Of a DNA stretch of 64,000 bases, positions 25,684 through 34,394 are shown in pieces (positions within the stretch are counted from its first letter, which is position 1; each line of letters opens with the position of its first letter). Below the pieces are notes generated by a model. The model was not told the DNA's origin. It saw only the letters and a list, made by a program, of their open reading frames with translations, and made no database searches. Location of the stretch: the NCBI RefSeq assembly GCF_013376095.1, contig NZ_JAAMFN010000012.1:1-64000 (forward strand). The letters are read 5' to 3'. A program made the position numbers and the translations under genes. This DNA comes from Arthrobacter sp. SDTb3-6 (GTDB lineage: Bacteria > Actinomycetota > Actinomycetes > Actinomycetales > Micrococcaceae).

Positions 25684-27201
25684 TTACGCTACGTTGCTGG
25701 CGGATGTGGACGCGGAAGCGGCAGGCTCAAGGTCCGACGGCGAGCTCAGCGTGCCGCGTACCGCAGTGGCGGCCGCGACGACGGGCGAGACCAGGTGGGT
25801 GCGCCCGCCCTTGCCCTGCCGGCCCTCGAAGTTGCGGTTGGACGTGGACGCGCAGCGCTCGCCCGGCTCCAGCTGGTCCGGGTTCATGCCCAGGCACATG
25901 GAGCAGCCGGCGAAGCGCCATTCGGCTCCGAAGTCCAGGAACACCTGGTCCAGGCCCTCCGCCTCGGCCTCCAGGCGGACGCGGGCCGAGCCCGGGACCA
26001 CCATCATGCGCACGTTGGGGTCCTTTTCGCGGCCGCGGATGATGTCCGCCGCCGCGCGCAGGTCTTCGATGCGCGAGTTGGTGCACGAGCCCAGGAAGAC
26101 GGTGTCCACGCGGATGTCCTTCATGGGCGTGCCGGCCTCGAGGTCCATGTAGGCCAGGGCGCGCTCGGCGGCCGCCTTTGCGTTCTCGTCGCCGAAGGAC
26201 TCGGGTGAGGGAACGGCGTCGTTCAGGGAAACGCCCTGGCCGGGGTTGGTGCCCCAGGTGACAAACGGTTCCAGCCTGTTGGCGTCCAGGAACACCTCGG
26301 CGTCAAACTCGGCGTCGCCCTCGGTGGCCAGCGACTTCCAGTACTCGACGGCGGCATCCCAATCGGCGCCGGCCGGTGCGTGGGGGCGGCCCTTGAGGAA
26401 CTCAAAGGTGGTTTCATCGGGGGCGATCATGCCGGCGCGGGCACCGGCCTCGATGGACATGTTGCAGATGGTCATGCGGGCGTCCATGGACAGGGCGCGG
26501 ATGGCCGAGCCGCGGTATTCCAGGACGTAGCCCTGCCCGCCGCCGGTGCCGATCTTGGCGATGATCGCCAGGATGATGTCCTTGGAGCTGACGCCGGGGC
26601 GCAGGGTGCCCTCGACGTTGACGGCCATGGTCTTGAACGGTTTCAGCGGCAGGGTCTGGGTGGCCATGACGTGCTCCACCTCGGAGGTGCCGATGCCGAA
26701 GGCGAGCGCGCCGACGGCCCCGTGCGTGGAGGTGTGGGAGTCGCCGCAGACCACTGTCATGCCCGGCTGGGTCAGCCCAAGCTGCGGGCCGACCACGTGG
26801 ACGATGCCCTGTTCGGCGTCCCCCAGGGAGTGCAGCCGGACGCCGAATTCCTTGCAGTTGTTGCGCAGCGTCTGGATCTGGGTGCGGCTGGTCAGGTCTG
26901 CGATGGGCTTGTCGATGGCCAGCGTGGGGGTGTTGTGGTCCTCGGTGGCGATGGTCAGGTCCGGGCGGCGCAGCGGGCGGCCGGCCAGGCGCAGCCCCTC
27001 AAAGGCCTGCGGGGAGGTGACCTCGTGGACGAGGTGGAGGTCGATGTAAAGGAGGTCCGGCTGGGCGGCGTCGCCCGCACCCTCGCCCTGCTTGACCACG
27101 TGGTCCCGCCAAACTTTTTCCGCCAGCGTCTTCGCAGCCCTGCGCGGGGCCGACGGCGTCTGTGCTGAGCCTTGTGCATCGGGTGTGGTTGCCTCGGTCA
27201 C
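25684..27201 (-). CDS. leuC: 3-isopropylmalate dehydratase large subunit
   Basis: LeuC is the large, [4Fe-4S]-bearing subunit of isopropylmalate isomerase. The 505-residue protein shows [20 protein letters not shown], and the three cluster cysteines in FLGSCTNSR and [14 protein letters not shown] start at 27201 with GGGAG upstream was chosen; the frame extends to 27285 without a site. The N-terminal 25 residues ([17 protein letters not shown]) are a non-conserved leader, so a slightly shorter form is possible. It is divergent from the LtbR-type regulator; the two promoters overlap at 27321-27352. Confidence 0.96.
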   Translation of the reverse strand: MTEATTPDAQGSAQTPSAPRRAAKTLAEKVWRDHVVKQGEGAGDAAQPDLLYIDLHLVHEVTSPQAFEGLRLAGRPLRRPDLTIATEDHNTPTLAIDKPIADLTSRTQIQTLRNNCKEFGVRLHSLGDAEQGIVHVVGPQLGLTQPGMTVVCGDSHTSTHGAVGALAFGIGTSEVEHVMATQTLPLKPFKTMAVNVEGTLRPGVSSKDIILAIIAKIGTGGGQGYVLEYRGSAIRALSMDARMTICNMSIEAGARAGMIAPDETTFEFLKGRPHAPAGADWDAAVEYWKSLATEGDAEFDAEVFLDANRLEPFVTWGTNPGQGVSLNDAVPSPESFGDENAKAAAERALAYMDLEAGTPMKDIRVDTVFLGSCTNSRIEDLRAAADIIRGREKDPNVRMMVVPGSARVRLEAEAEGLDQVFLDFGAEWRFAGCSMCLGMNPDQLEPGERCASTSNRNFEGRQGKGGRTHLVSPVVAAATAVRGTLSSPSDLEPAASASTSASNVA

Positions 27202-27320
27202 GGCCAGCTCCCTTCCTCGGTTGGGCCCGTCCCGCCCATGGAATCTGCAGGCGTGGACAGTGCTCGGTGGTTTGTATGTTTCCACTGTCGCAGCGTTGCC
27301 CGTGCGGATGCCAGCCCGCC

Positions 27321-27352
27321 GATTTGCATCTCACATGCTGAGACGTCAATAT
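27321..27352. promoter_or_regulatory. Overlapping divergent leuC/ltbR promoters with a shared operator
   Basis: On the + strand, TTGCAT (27324-27329), a 17-bp spacer and CAATAT (27347-27352) put the transcription start at the regulator's ATG 27359. On the minus strand, TTGACG (27349-27344), 17 bp and CAAATC (27326-27321) serve leuC. The palindrome TCTCAcatgcTGAGA (27329-27343) lies inside both spacers. One bound repressor could silence both genes. Hexamers were assigned by eye. Confidence 0.55.
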
Positions 27353-27358
27353 CATTAC

Positions 27359-28078
27359 ATGGACAATTCTAGCGGCGTTGGCGTCATCGATAAAGCAGCC
27401 CTGGTGCTTGATGCACTGGAGGCCGGCCCCACCACCCTGGCGCAGCTGGTCGCGGCCACCGGCCTGGCCCGCCCCACCGTGCACAGGCTGGCGCTGGCAC
27501 TGGTGCACCACCGGCTGGTCAGCCGTGACATGCAGGGCCGCTTTGTGCTGGGCAGCCGGCTCGTGGAGCTGGCGTCCGCGGCCGGCGAGGACCGGCTCAT
27601 TGCCGCCGCCGGCCCCGTCCTGCTGCAGCTGCGCGACTCCACCGGCGAGAGCGCACAGATCTTCCGCCGCCAGGGCGACTCCCGCGTGTGCGTGGCCTCC
27701 GCCGAGCGCCCCATCGGCCTGCGCGACACCATCCCCGTGGGCACGCAGCTGACCATGAAGGCCGGCTCGGCCGCACAGGTACTGCTCGCCTGGGAGGACC
27801 ACGAACGCCTGCTCGAGGGCCTGCACAACGCCCGTTTCACCCCCACCGTGCTGGCCGGCGTACGACGCCGTGGGTGGGGCCAGAGCCTGGGCGAACGTGA
27901 GCCCGGGGTCGCCTCGGTCTCCGCCCCGGTGCGTGGCCCGTCCGGCCGCGTGATCGCCGCCGTCTCGATTTCCGGACCCATTGAACGCCTCACCCGCCAG
28001 CCCGGGCGACTGCACGCCGAGGTGGTCTGCAATGCTTCCCGCATCCTGACCGAAGCCCTGCGCAAGAGCGCCGAATAG
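27359..28078 (+). CDS. ltbR: IclR family regulator, LtbR/NdgR type
   Basis: This 239-residue IclR regulator is encoded back to back with leuCD, the position and size of LtbR (Corynebacterium) and NdgR (Streptomyces), which repress leuCD and leuB in leucine and tryptophan control. The helix-turn-helix (TLAQLVAATGLARPTVHRLA) covers residues about 18-50, followed by the effector domain with DTIPVGTQLTMKAGSAAQVL. The start at 27359 is 6 nt after CAATAT with no ribosome site, so the mRNA is probably leaderless; an upstream in-frame start would lie inside leuC. It probably represses itself through the palindrome at 27329-27343. Confidence 0.88.
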   Translation: MDNSSGVGVIDKAALVLDALEAGPTTLAQLVAATGLARPTVHRLALALVHHRLVSRDMQGRFVLGSRLVELASAAGEDRLIAAAGPVLLQLRDSTGESAQIFRRQGDSRVCVASAERPIGLRDTIPVGTQLTMKAGSAAQVLLAWEDHERLLEGLHNARFTPTVLAGVRRRGWGQSLGEREPGVASVSAPVRGPSGRVIAAVSISGPIERLTRQPGRLHAEVVCNASRILTEALRKSAE

Positions 28079-28260
28079 TCCGCACCGCGGGCCGCACCAG
28101 CCCCGCGGCGGAGTCCGATCCGCGGTCCGTGGCGCCTTCCCACCGGCCCCGGAAGCGACCCATTGATCCTTGGTGCGATCAAGCGTAGAACGGAAGTGTA
28201 GGAAAGGTTGAACCTTGAAGTCACACAAAAGGCAACCTGAATAGTAGGAGGATGAGATCC

Positions 28261-28629
28261 ATGAAGGCTTGGACTCGTTGGCAGGACTGGGTAACGCTCG
28301 GCGCGGGTGTTGTTGCCGCATTTGCCGCATTTTCCAGCATGTCGTCGGTGGCAGGCGCCAGCGCATTGATGGTCCTTGGAGCGGCGATGGTCATTGCCGC
28401 ACTGATCAGCCTGGCAATGCCTGACCTGGTAGTGATGGAGTACGTCAAGGTGGCCCTGGGGCTGCTGATGATTGTTTCACCGTGGATGTTCGGCTTCGCG
28501 GCCGTCTCCGGGACGGCAACCACGGCATGGACCCTTGGCCTCATCTCCTTGGCCGCTTCCCTATGGGCTGCCCCGCTGAGCGTGGAGGCCCGCCAGCACA
28601 CGCACCACCACACCCCCACCGGGGCATAG
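28261..28629 (+). CDS. SPW-repeat membrane protein
   Basis: This 122-residue protein has four hydrophobic helices and carries the SPW signature in LLMIVSPWMFGFAAVSG; the N-terminal half has the related but altered WQDWVTLGAGVVAAFAAF. This is the SPW-repeat family of small membrane proteins, of unknown function and common in actinobacteria. The start at 28261 has TAGGAGG 9 nt upstream; an ATG at 28252 overlaps that site. It has its own terminator at 28676-28701. The C-terminus is His-rich (HTHHHT). Confidence 0.8.
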   Translation: MKAWTRWQDWVTLGAGVVAAFAAFSSMSSVAGASALMVLGAAMVIAALISLAMPDLVVMEYVKVALGLLMIVSPWMFGFAAVSGTATTAWTLGLISLAASLWAAPLSVEARQHTHHHTPTGA

Positions 28630-28675
28630 CGGAAACCCGGCTGCGCCCAGCGCAGCCGCCGCCAGATTGATTTGA

Positions 28676-28708
28676 TTCAGGAGCCCGGTGTGGCTCCTGA
28701 ACCATTTT
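28676..28708 (+). terminator. Rho-independent terminator after the SPW gene
   Basis: A perfect 10-bp stem (TTCAGGAGCC, loop CGGTGT, GGCTCCTGAA) is followed by CCATTTTT on the + strand, between the SPW gene and the serine protease gene. Confidence 0.8.
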
Positions 28709-28781
28709 TGCCCCTGAAACCGTTGCCGGGAAACCGCTTCCGTTCAGGCACGGGCACGCCCGGGGCCGAGAGGAGCCGGCC

Positions 28782-29909
28782 ATGCAAACCATTGGCCGCA
28801 CCATATTTGCGGCCGTCATGGCCGCCGGCCTCATGGCCGGCACGGCCGGATGCACCGCCGTCACCACCCACAACAACGCATCGGCCCCGCCATCCGGGGC
28901 GACGGCCCCCGCGCCGTCAAGTCCGGCGTCAGGCCCGCCGTCAGCGTCGGCGCCGGCAACCGGGACCGGGAGCGGTCCAGCCAACGAGGGCCTGCCGGCC
29001 GTGCCGGCCATTGTCCAGAAGATTGAACCGGCGGTCGTCACCATCCAAACGCAGGTCGGCCTCGGCAGCGGGGTGGTTTATCGCAGCGACGGCACCATTG
29101 TCACCGACGCCCACGTGGTTGAGGACTCGCAGAAGCAACCGTTCACCACCGTCCAGGTGCAGTTCGCGGACGGCAAGCAGGCGTCCGCCCGGGTGCTCGG
29201 TGTGGACAACGTGGACGACGTCGCCGTGATCCGCGCCGACCGCACGGGACTGCCGGTGCCCACGTTCGCGTCAACGCCGCCGGTGGTTGGCTCCCTGTGC
29301 GTGGTCATCGGCAGCCCGCTGGGTCTGGACAACACCGTGACGGCCGGGATCATCTCCGGGCTGCACCGTGACATCCCGCCGTCGTCCGAGGCACCCGAAG
29401 GCATGATCAACCTCATCCAGACCGACGCACCCATTTCGCCCGGCAATTCCGGGGGCGCGGTCAGCAACGGGCAGGCCCAGGTCATCGGCCTGTCCGAGGC
29501 CTACCTGCCGCCAAGCTCCGGGGCCGTGGCGATCGGCTTTGTCACCCCGGCCTCCACCGTCACCGTGGTGGCGGACCAGCTGCTGAAGAACGGCACGGTG
29601 AAGCACGCCTTCCTCGGCGTCAGCCTCAGCGACATCTCCCCCCAAACCGCACAGGAATTCAGGCTGCCAACGACGAACGGAGCCCTGGTCATCAATGTCG
29701 CCTCCGGCGGCCCGGCCGCCGCGGCCGGCATGAAACCCGGGGACGTCATCACCCGCGTGGGCAGCACCCCGGTCAACGACGTCACGGACCTCGTGGCGGC
29801 CCTGCGCGCCGACTCGCCGGGCCAGCGGATCAACGTCACCGTGCAGCGTGGCAGCACCACCACAACGCTGGAGGTGACGCTCGGCAACACGCCCGCCGCG
29901 ACACAGTAG
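28782..29909 (+). CDS. HtrA/DegP-like trypsin-type serine protease with PDZ domain (lipoprotein)
   Basis: This 375-residue exported protease has a lipoprotein signal with Cys24 (AGTAGC), then a Ala/Ser/Pro/Gly-rich linker to about residue 70, a trypsin-like domain and one C-terminal PDZ domain (about 280-370). The catalytic triad is visible as His111 (TDAHVVED), Asp146 (VDDVAVI) and Ser223 (SPGNSGGAV). It would act at the outer face of the membrane in protein quality control. GAGAGGAG precedes the ATG by 6 nt. Actinobacterial HtrA proteins usually have a transmembrane helix; a lipid anchor is a less common layout. It stands alone, with a terminator upstream. Confidence 0.9.
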   Translation: MQTIGRTIFAAVMAAGLMAGTAGCTAVTTHNNASAPPSGATAPAPSSPASGPPSASAPATGTGSGPANEGLPAVPAIVQKIEPAVVTIQTQVGLGSGVVYRSDGTIVTDAHVVEDSQKQPFTTVQVQFADGKQASARVLGVDNVDDVAVIRADRTGLPVPTFASTPPVVGSLCVVIGSPLGLDNTVTAGIISGLHRDIPPSSEAPEGMINLIQTDAPISPGNSGGAVSNGQAQVIGLSEAYLPPSSGAVAIGFVTPASTVTVVADQLLKNGTVKHAFLGVSLSDISPQTAQEFRLPTTNGALVINVASGGPAAAAGMKPGDVITRVGSTPVNDVTDLVAALRADSPGQRINVTVQRGSTTTTLEVTLGNTPAATQ

Positions 29910-29967
29910 CGGCCCGTTCCACCCCGGCCGCCCCACCTGGGGTGGCCGGGACGGTAGGGTTTTTGCC

Positions 29968-30498
29968 ATGAGCAACTACGCGGTGTTCCTGCGCGGCATC
30001 AACGTCGGCGGCATCAACATCAAGATGGCCGATCTCCGCCTGGCACTGGAGCCCCTGCCCGTCACGGGCGTGAAGACGCTGCTCGCCTCCGGCAACTTCG
30101 TGTGCGCAGCCGAGGCCACGGCACCGGAGCTGAAGGACCTGGTGGAGGTGTGCCTGCGCGACCGCTTCGGCTACGACGCCCGGGTGGTGGTCCTCGACCG
30201 CGACCGCCTGGCGGCCATCATCGAGGCCTGTCCCTTCCCGCCGGACAACAAGGCCCGGCACAGCTACGTCACGCTCTCCTCCGACCCTGCCATCCTCGAC
30301 GAGCTGGAAACGCTGGGAGGCGGGCTCGCCGGCGTCGAACTGGCCAGGCTCTCGCCCGAGGCACTCGCCTGGCCGGCACCCGTCGGAGGCACCCTCGACT
30401 CGCCGTTCAGCAAGCTGACCGCCAAGGCAAAAAACAAAAGCACGACGACGACCCGCAACCTGCGCACGCTCCTCAAGTGCCGCGACGCGCTGGGGTAG
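29968..30498 (+). CDS. DUF1697 family protein
   Basis: This 176-residue soluble protein of the DUF1697 family shows the signature N-terminus YAVFLRGINVGGINIKMADLR and the C-terminal block KAKNKSTTTTRNLRTLLKC. The family is widespread in actinobacteria and its function is unknown. The ATG is 7 nt after TAGGGT (29955-29960), with no ribosome site, so a leaderless mRNA is likely. It converges with the GTPase pair. Confidence 0.85.
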   Translation: MSNYAVFLRGINVGGINIKMADLRLALEPLPVTGVKTLLASGNFVCAAEATAPELKDLVEVCLRDRFGYDARVVVLDRDRLAAIIEACPFPPDNKARHSYVTLSSDPAILDELETLGGGLAGVELARLSPEALAWPAPVGGTLDSPFSKLTAKAKNKSTTTTRNLRTLLKCRDALG

Positions 30499-30530
30499 GG
30501 GCCAGACAGGCCCGGCCCCCGTGCACCCTG

Positions 30531-32141
30531 TCACCGGGCCGCGTTGAGGGCTTCCTGGAACCTGGCGTAACGCGCTGTTTCGGCTTCCACGGGGCCCACC
30601 ACGAGTGACTGCGCCACATCGGCAATGCCGCCGCGCAACCGGCGCCGTGCGAAGGCAGCCCGGCCCCGGGCACCCGCTGCGGACAGGAACTTGGACGTCA
30701 CGGCCAGGAGGATGCCCGCCACCACGCCGGCGGCAACCATGAGGGTGGGCAGCGGCCAGCCCTGCTCACGCGGAACCTCAGGGACCGGCAGCTGGAAATA
30801 GCCCAGGGCCGCCAGCACGCCCAGCCACACGAGTCCGCCCACAGCCACCAGCAGGGCCAGCCACTGGACAACCGAAAACACCGGCCACCACCAGGCCCGC
30901 TTGGTGGCATTCAGGTCTGCGGAGGCCACGGCCTGGTCCAGCGCGTCGGGCAGCGCCTCGCGGTTGCTGCGCGCGGCCGCCCGGATCGACGCGCGCCAGG
31001 GCCCGGCAGCGCCGTCGCTGGCCGCGTCGGCAAAGTCGCGCACGGCCGAATCGAGCCGGGCCTGTCCCGCCGCACCTGCCGGCGGCAGCGATGTCCGGTT
31101 CACCTCGGCGGGCCCTTCCCGGCGCAGTCCCAGGCGGCGCAGCGGGTCCTTGCGGAACCGGGACATCCACCGCGTCACGGGCCAGCCTGTCCGCCTCACG
31201 GCCTCCAGCCGGTAGGAGGTGCGCACGGCGGACACCACCGTGTCCACATGGGCGGCATCCGCCAGCCCGGCCGCCAGGGCCGTGCGGTCCTGCTGGCGGA
31301 CCCCGGCGGCCACACCGGCACCGGCCGCCTGTTCCAGGTGGCCCGCCGCGACGGCAACGTCCGCTGCCAGCCGGGCGGACTGTGCCTGCTTCGCCTTCAC
31401 GACGGCGGCCACCTCGCGGCGCAGCCGGTCCACGCCCTCGCCGGTCACCGCGGAAACGCCCAGCACCGAGACCTTTCCCAGGCCGTCGCGGTCCAGGATG
31501 GAGGACAGCGATGCCACCACCGGCTTCACCTCGGACGACGCGAGGCGGTCCACCTGGTTCAGCACCACCAGCGTGACGGCGGTGTGCGCGGAAAACGGCC
31601 GGATGAAGTCGTTGTGGATCGCGGCGTCGGCGTACTTTTGCGGGTCGACCACCCAGACCAGCACGTCCACCTGCCCGGCCAGCCGCTCGGCGGTTTCGCG
31701 GTGGCCGCGGTGCACGGAATCAAAGTCGGGCAGGTCCAGGAGGACCAGGCCGCCGCCCCCGTCCGTCAGTCCGGGCACCGGGCCGCCCCCGCGCCGCTCG
31801 GACACCTCCAGCCAGTCCAGCAGCGGCGCGCTGCCGTCGGGCTGCCACACCATGGCCAGGGCTTCGCTGGTGGTGGGCCGGCGGACGGCCACGCGGGCGG
31901 CGTCCGTTGCCGCCACGGCGTTGAACAGGGACGACTTCCCGCTGCCGGTGGCCCCGAAAAATCCCACCACGGTGTGCTCCGCGCTGAGGGAGCGCCGTGA
32001 AGAGGCCCGCTCCAGCACGTCGTACACCCGCTGCAGTACGGCGTCGTCCAGGCGGCCTTCGCCCAGTTCCCGCGCCTCGTTCAGCGCCGCGAGCCTGCCT
32101 GCCAGGGCCGATTCCGTGCGTGCGTTGCGGTGCCGGCTCAT
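30531..32141 (-). CDS. Dynamin-like membrane GTPase, second of a pair
   Basis: This 536-residue GTPase has a P-loop GFFGATGSGKSSLFNA (about residue 54), a switch II region LLDLPDFDSVHRGH, and NQVDRL as the G4 motif. The middle is helical, and two transmembrane helices lie near residues 415-470 (VVQWLALLVAVGGLVWLGVLAAL and TLMVAAGVVAGILLAVTS). Its ATG overlaps the stop of the preceding GTPase (ATGA). The pair fits the two-gene dynamin-like systems of actinobacteria; in Streptomyces the DynA/DynB pair supports division septa. Orthology is inferred from layout, not proven. The G4 form NQVD is a small deviation from NKXD. Confidence 0.75.
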   Translation of the reverse strand: MSRHRNARTESALAGRLAALNEARELGEGRLDDAVLQRVYDVLERASSRRSLSAEHTVVGFFGATGSGKSSLFNAVAATDAARVAVRRPTTSEALAMVWQPDGSAPLLDWLEVSERRGGGPVPGLTDGGGGLVLLDLPDFDSVHRGHRETAERLAGQVDVLVWVVDPQKYADAAIHNDFIRPFSAHTAVTLVVLNQVDRLASSEVKPVVASLSSILDRDGLGKVSVLGVSAVTGEGVDRLRREVAAVVKAKQAQSARLAADVAVAAGHLEQAAGAGVAAGVRQQDRTALAAGLADAAHVDTVVSAVRTSYRLEAVRRTGWPVTRWMSRFRKDPLRRLGLRREGPAEVNRTSLPPAGAAGQARLDSAVRDFADAASDGAAGPWRASIRAAARSNREALPDALDQAVASADLNATKRAWWWPVFSVVQWLALLVAVGGLVWLGVLAALGYFQLPVPEVPREQGWPLPTLMVAAGVVAGILLAVTSKFLSAAGARGRAAFARRRLRGGIADVAQSLVVGPVEAETARYARFQEALNAAR

Positions 32142-33922
32142 GCGCCCTCCCCCAGTTTCGCCAGTTCCACGGCCAGCCCCTCCAGCCGGTCCGCCGCCGT
32201 GCCGTCCAGCACCGGCCCGATCCGCTCCAGGAAGCGCTGCTGCTGGTGTTCCAGCAGTGCCGTGCACCGCGTTTCCAGCGACTGCCTGGCCTCGTGGGCC
32301 AGGCGCCGCACGGCATCCTCGCCAAACACGGCTTCGAGCACTTTTTGGCCGACGACGGCGGTGCCCCCGGCAATCCCGATCTCGGCGCCCGTCAGTCCCC
32401 CGGTGAGCGAAAAGACGGTGATCATCAGCACCACGCCCAGCCCGTTCACCCCGAAGGACAGCCAGCGGGCCTGCGACCGTTTGGCCGCCCCCTCGGCACG
32501 GATCATCGCCAGCACGTCACCCTGCCAGGCGCGGATCTCGGCGGCCACCTCGGCGGGGAACCCCGGCGTGGTTCCGGAAAGGTCGTCCGTGCCCAGCAGT
32601 GCCCGCCCGGCGGGGTCGGCACGCCAGCGCTGGTCGGCGTCCTCGGCGGCATGGGACGCCTGATCGACGATGACGGCCCGCAGGCCCATCCCAATGGCTG
32701 CCTCCACTTTCACCGCCGGCGGCGGCTGGCCCCGGAAGAAGGCGCCGATCCGGTCCCGGACCCGGCCGATCCCGTTTTCCAGGGCCCGGAAGAAGTCGCC
32801 GGTGCCCACGAAGTCCTGCCAGCGGGCCAGTACCTCCCCCCGCAGCAGGGAACCGCCGCTGGTCGCCTTGGAAATCCGTGCCTGGGCGTCGGTGAACGCT
32901 GCGGTGACATCGTCCGACAGCTGCCGGCCGGCGTCGTCCTGGTCGCGGGCCGCCTCCGCCAGGGCCGACACCTTGCCGGACAGGGAGCGGACGGTGCCAT
33001 TGAGGGTGCGGCGGGCGATTTCCGCGCGGCCGGCGGCGTCCGCAGCGATGTCCCCCAGCCAGGCGGCCATGGGGGCGGTGCCGGCGGGCGGGAGCATGCC
33101 CAGCGGGTCCAGTGCGGTCTCGGGCACCACAAACAGCTTCGACTCCGCGAGCCCCTCGCGGGTGAGCATGGCGCGCAGGTCCGCGGCGACCTCGTCCTCG
33201 GCGCCGGGCGGGACACGGTCGAGGACCACGGCCACCAGGATGTCGCGCGAGGCTGCGTCCACCAGCAGCTTCCACGGCACGGCGTCGGCGTAGCGGTTGC
33301 CCGTGGTGACGAACAGCCACAGGTCCGCGGCGGCGAGCAGCTGGGAGGCAAGCTGGCGGTTGCCGTCGGCGACGGAGTCCACGTCCGGGGCATCCAGCAG
33401 GGCCACGCCCTCCGGCACCGCCTGGTCGGCCACGAGGACCAGGGACTGCATCGCCGAAGGGTCCGGCGTGGCGCCGGCCCGGGTGGCGGGCGTGCCGGCA
33501 CCGGCCAGTGCGCCGTGGATGCGGGCCAGCGTGGGCAGGACGCGCGTGGACGTGAACCAGGCGGCGTCCGCGGGGTGGTGCAGGAGCACCGGCTGGCGGG
33601 TGGTGGGGCGGATGGCGCCGGCCCGGGTGACGGGGTGCCCGGCCAGGGCGTTGACCAGCGTCGATTTGCCGGCCCCCGTGGAACCGCCGACGACGGCCAG
33701 CAGCGGGGCGTCCAGGCTGCGGTAGCGCGGCAGGATGTAGTCGTCCAACTGCCCGGCGGCACGGGCGGCGGTCCGGCGGGCGTCTGCCGCGCCCGGGAGC
33801 TCCAGCGGAAGCTGCAGCGATGCAAGTTCGCCGCGTACCTGCTCCAGCAGCGAAACCGCGGCGTCCTGCACGCGGGCGCCGGCGCCGTTGTCCGTGGCAT
33901 TGCCTGAATTGGTTGGGCTCAC
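32138..33922 (-). CDS. Dynamin-like membrane GTPase, first of a pair
   Basis: This 594-residue GTPase has a P-loop VVGGSTGAGKSTLVNALAG (about residue 80), the switch region LLDAPDVDSVADGNR, and a weaker G4 (VLDRVP), followed by a long helical region. Two hydrophobic segments lie near residues 490-525 (VNGLGVVLMITVFSLTGGL and AEIGIAGGTAVVGQ). It begins at GTG 33922 by choice; a TTG at 33955 is also in frame and neither has a strong ribosome site. It is translationally coupled with the second GTPase. Paired GTPases of unequal sequence with paired membrane helices suggest a hetero-oligomeric membrane-remodelling complex. Confidence 0.75.
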   Translation of the reverse strand: MSPTNSGNATDNGAGARVQDAAVSLLEQVRGELASLQLPLELPGAADARRTAARAAGQLDDYILPRYRSLDAPLLAVVGGSTGAGKSTLVNALAGHPVTRAGAIRPTTRQPVLLHHPADAAWFTSTRVLPTLARIHGALAGAGTPATRAGATPDPSAMQSLVLVADQAVPEGVALLDAPDVDSVADGNRQLASQLLAAADLWLFVTTGNRYADAVPWKLLVDAASRDILVAVVLDRVPPGAEDEVAADLRAMLTREGLAESKLFVVPETALDPLGMLPPAGTAPMAAWLGDIAADAAGRAEIARRTLNGTVRSLSGKVSALAEAARDQDDAGRQLSDDVTAAFTDAQARISKATSGGSLLRGEVLARWQDFVGTGDFFRALENGIGRVRDRIGAFFRGQPPPAVKVEAAIGMGLRAVIVDQASHAAEDADQRWRADPAGRALLGTDDLSGTTPGFPAEVAAEIRAWQGDVLAMIRAEGAAKRSQARWLSFGVNGLGVVLMITVFSLTGGLTGAEIGIAGGTAVVGQKVLEAVFGEDAVRRLAHEARQSLETRCTALLEHQQQRFLERIGPVLDGTAADRLEGLAVELAKLGEGA

Positions 33923-33991
33923 TGCTTCATCATGCCAGTTCAATGGGCAAGACAAACCAAAGGCACGGAAAGCAAAAGGGGCGGGGCATGC

Positions 33992-34022
33992 AAAAAAGCC
34001 GGGAAACCTGTGGTTTCCCGGC
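33992..34022 (-). terminator. Terminator after tRNA-Glu
   Basis: On the minus strand an 11-bp stem (GCCGGGAAACC and its complement, loop of 3 nt) ends in six T residues. It closes the tRNA-Gln/tRNA-Glu transcript just after tRNA-Glu. Confidence 0.88.
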
Positions 34023-34030
34023 CTTGCTGG

Positions 34031-34103
34031 TGACCCCAGCGGGATTCGAACCCGCGTTACCGCCGTGAGAGGGCAGCGTACTAGGCCGCTATACGATGGG
34101 GCC
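34031..34103 (-). tRNA. tRNA-Glu (anticodon CTC)
   Basis: This 73-nt cloverleaf on the minus strand has the seven-pair acceptor GGCCCCA with TGGGGTC, the anticodon loop CCTCTCA with CTC, and GGTTCGAATCC in the T arm. CCA is not encoded. It lies 91 bp downstream of tRNA-Gln and near gltX. Confidence 0.95.
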
Positions 34104-34194
34104 CTAATACATTCGATTTATTGCTCTGCGAACTCCGGAAACGTTACCCGAATTTTGCCTTGCATGCCAATCGAAAAGGCAGCTTTTACAAGCG

Positions 34195-34266
34195 CTGGGA
34201 TACCAGGACTCGAACCTAGAATGTCGGTACCAGAAACCGATGTGTTGCCAATTACACCATATCCCA
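34195..34266 (-). tRNA. tRNA-Gln (anticodon CTG)
   Basis: This 72-nt cloverleaf on the minus strand has acceptor TGGGATA paired with TATCCCA, anticodon loop TTCTGGT with CTG, and GGTTCGAGTCC in the T arm. In actinobacteria GluRS charges this tRNA with glutamate before amidation by GatCAB, so its position beside gltX is meaningful. Confidence 0.95.
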
Positions 34267-34394
34267 AAGGCACGTTCTGCCGTGAAATCCGCGGGTTTCC
34301 CCGGTCCTTCAGCGGCCCTCGCGCCGGGATAAAACTATACCTGAGACTTCGCCAGACACCAAAACCGGGCGGCGCATTCGGGCCGAGGCGTGCA

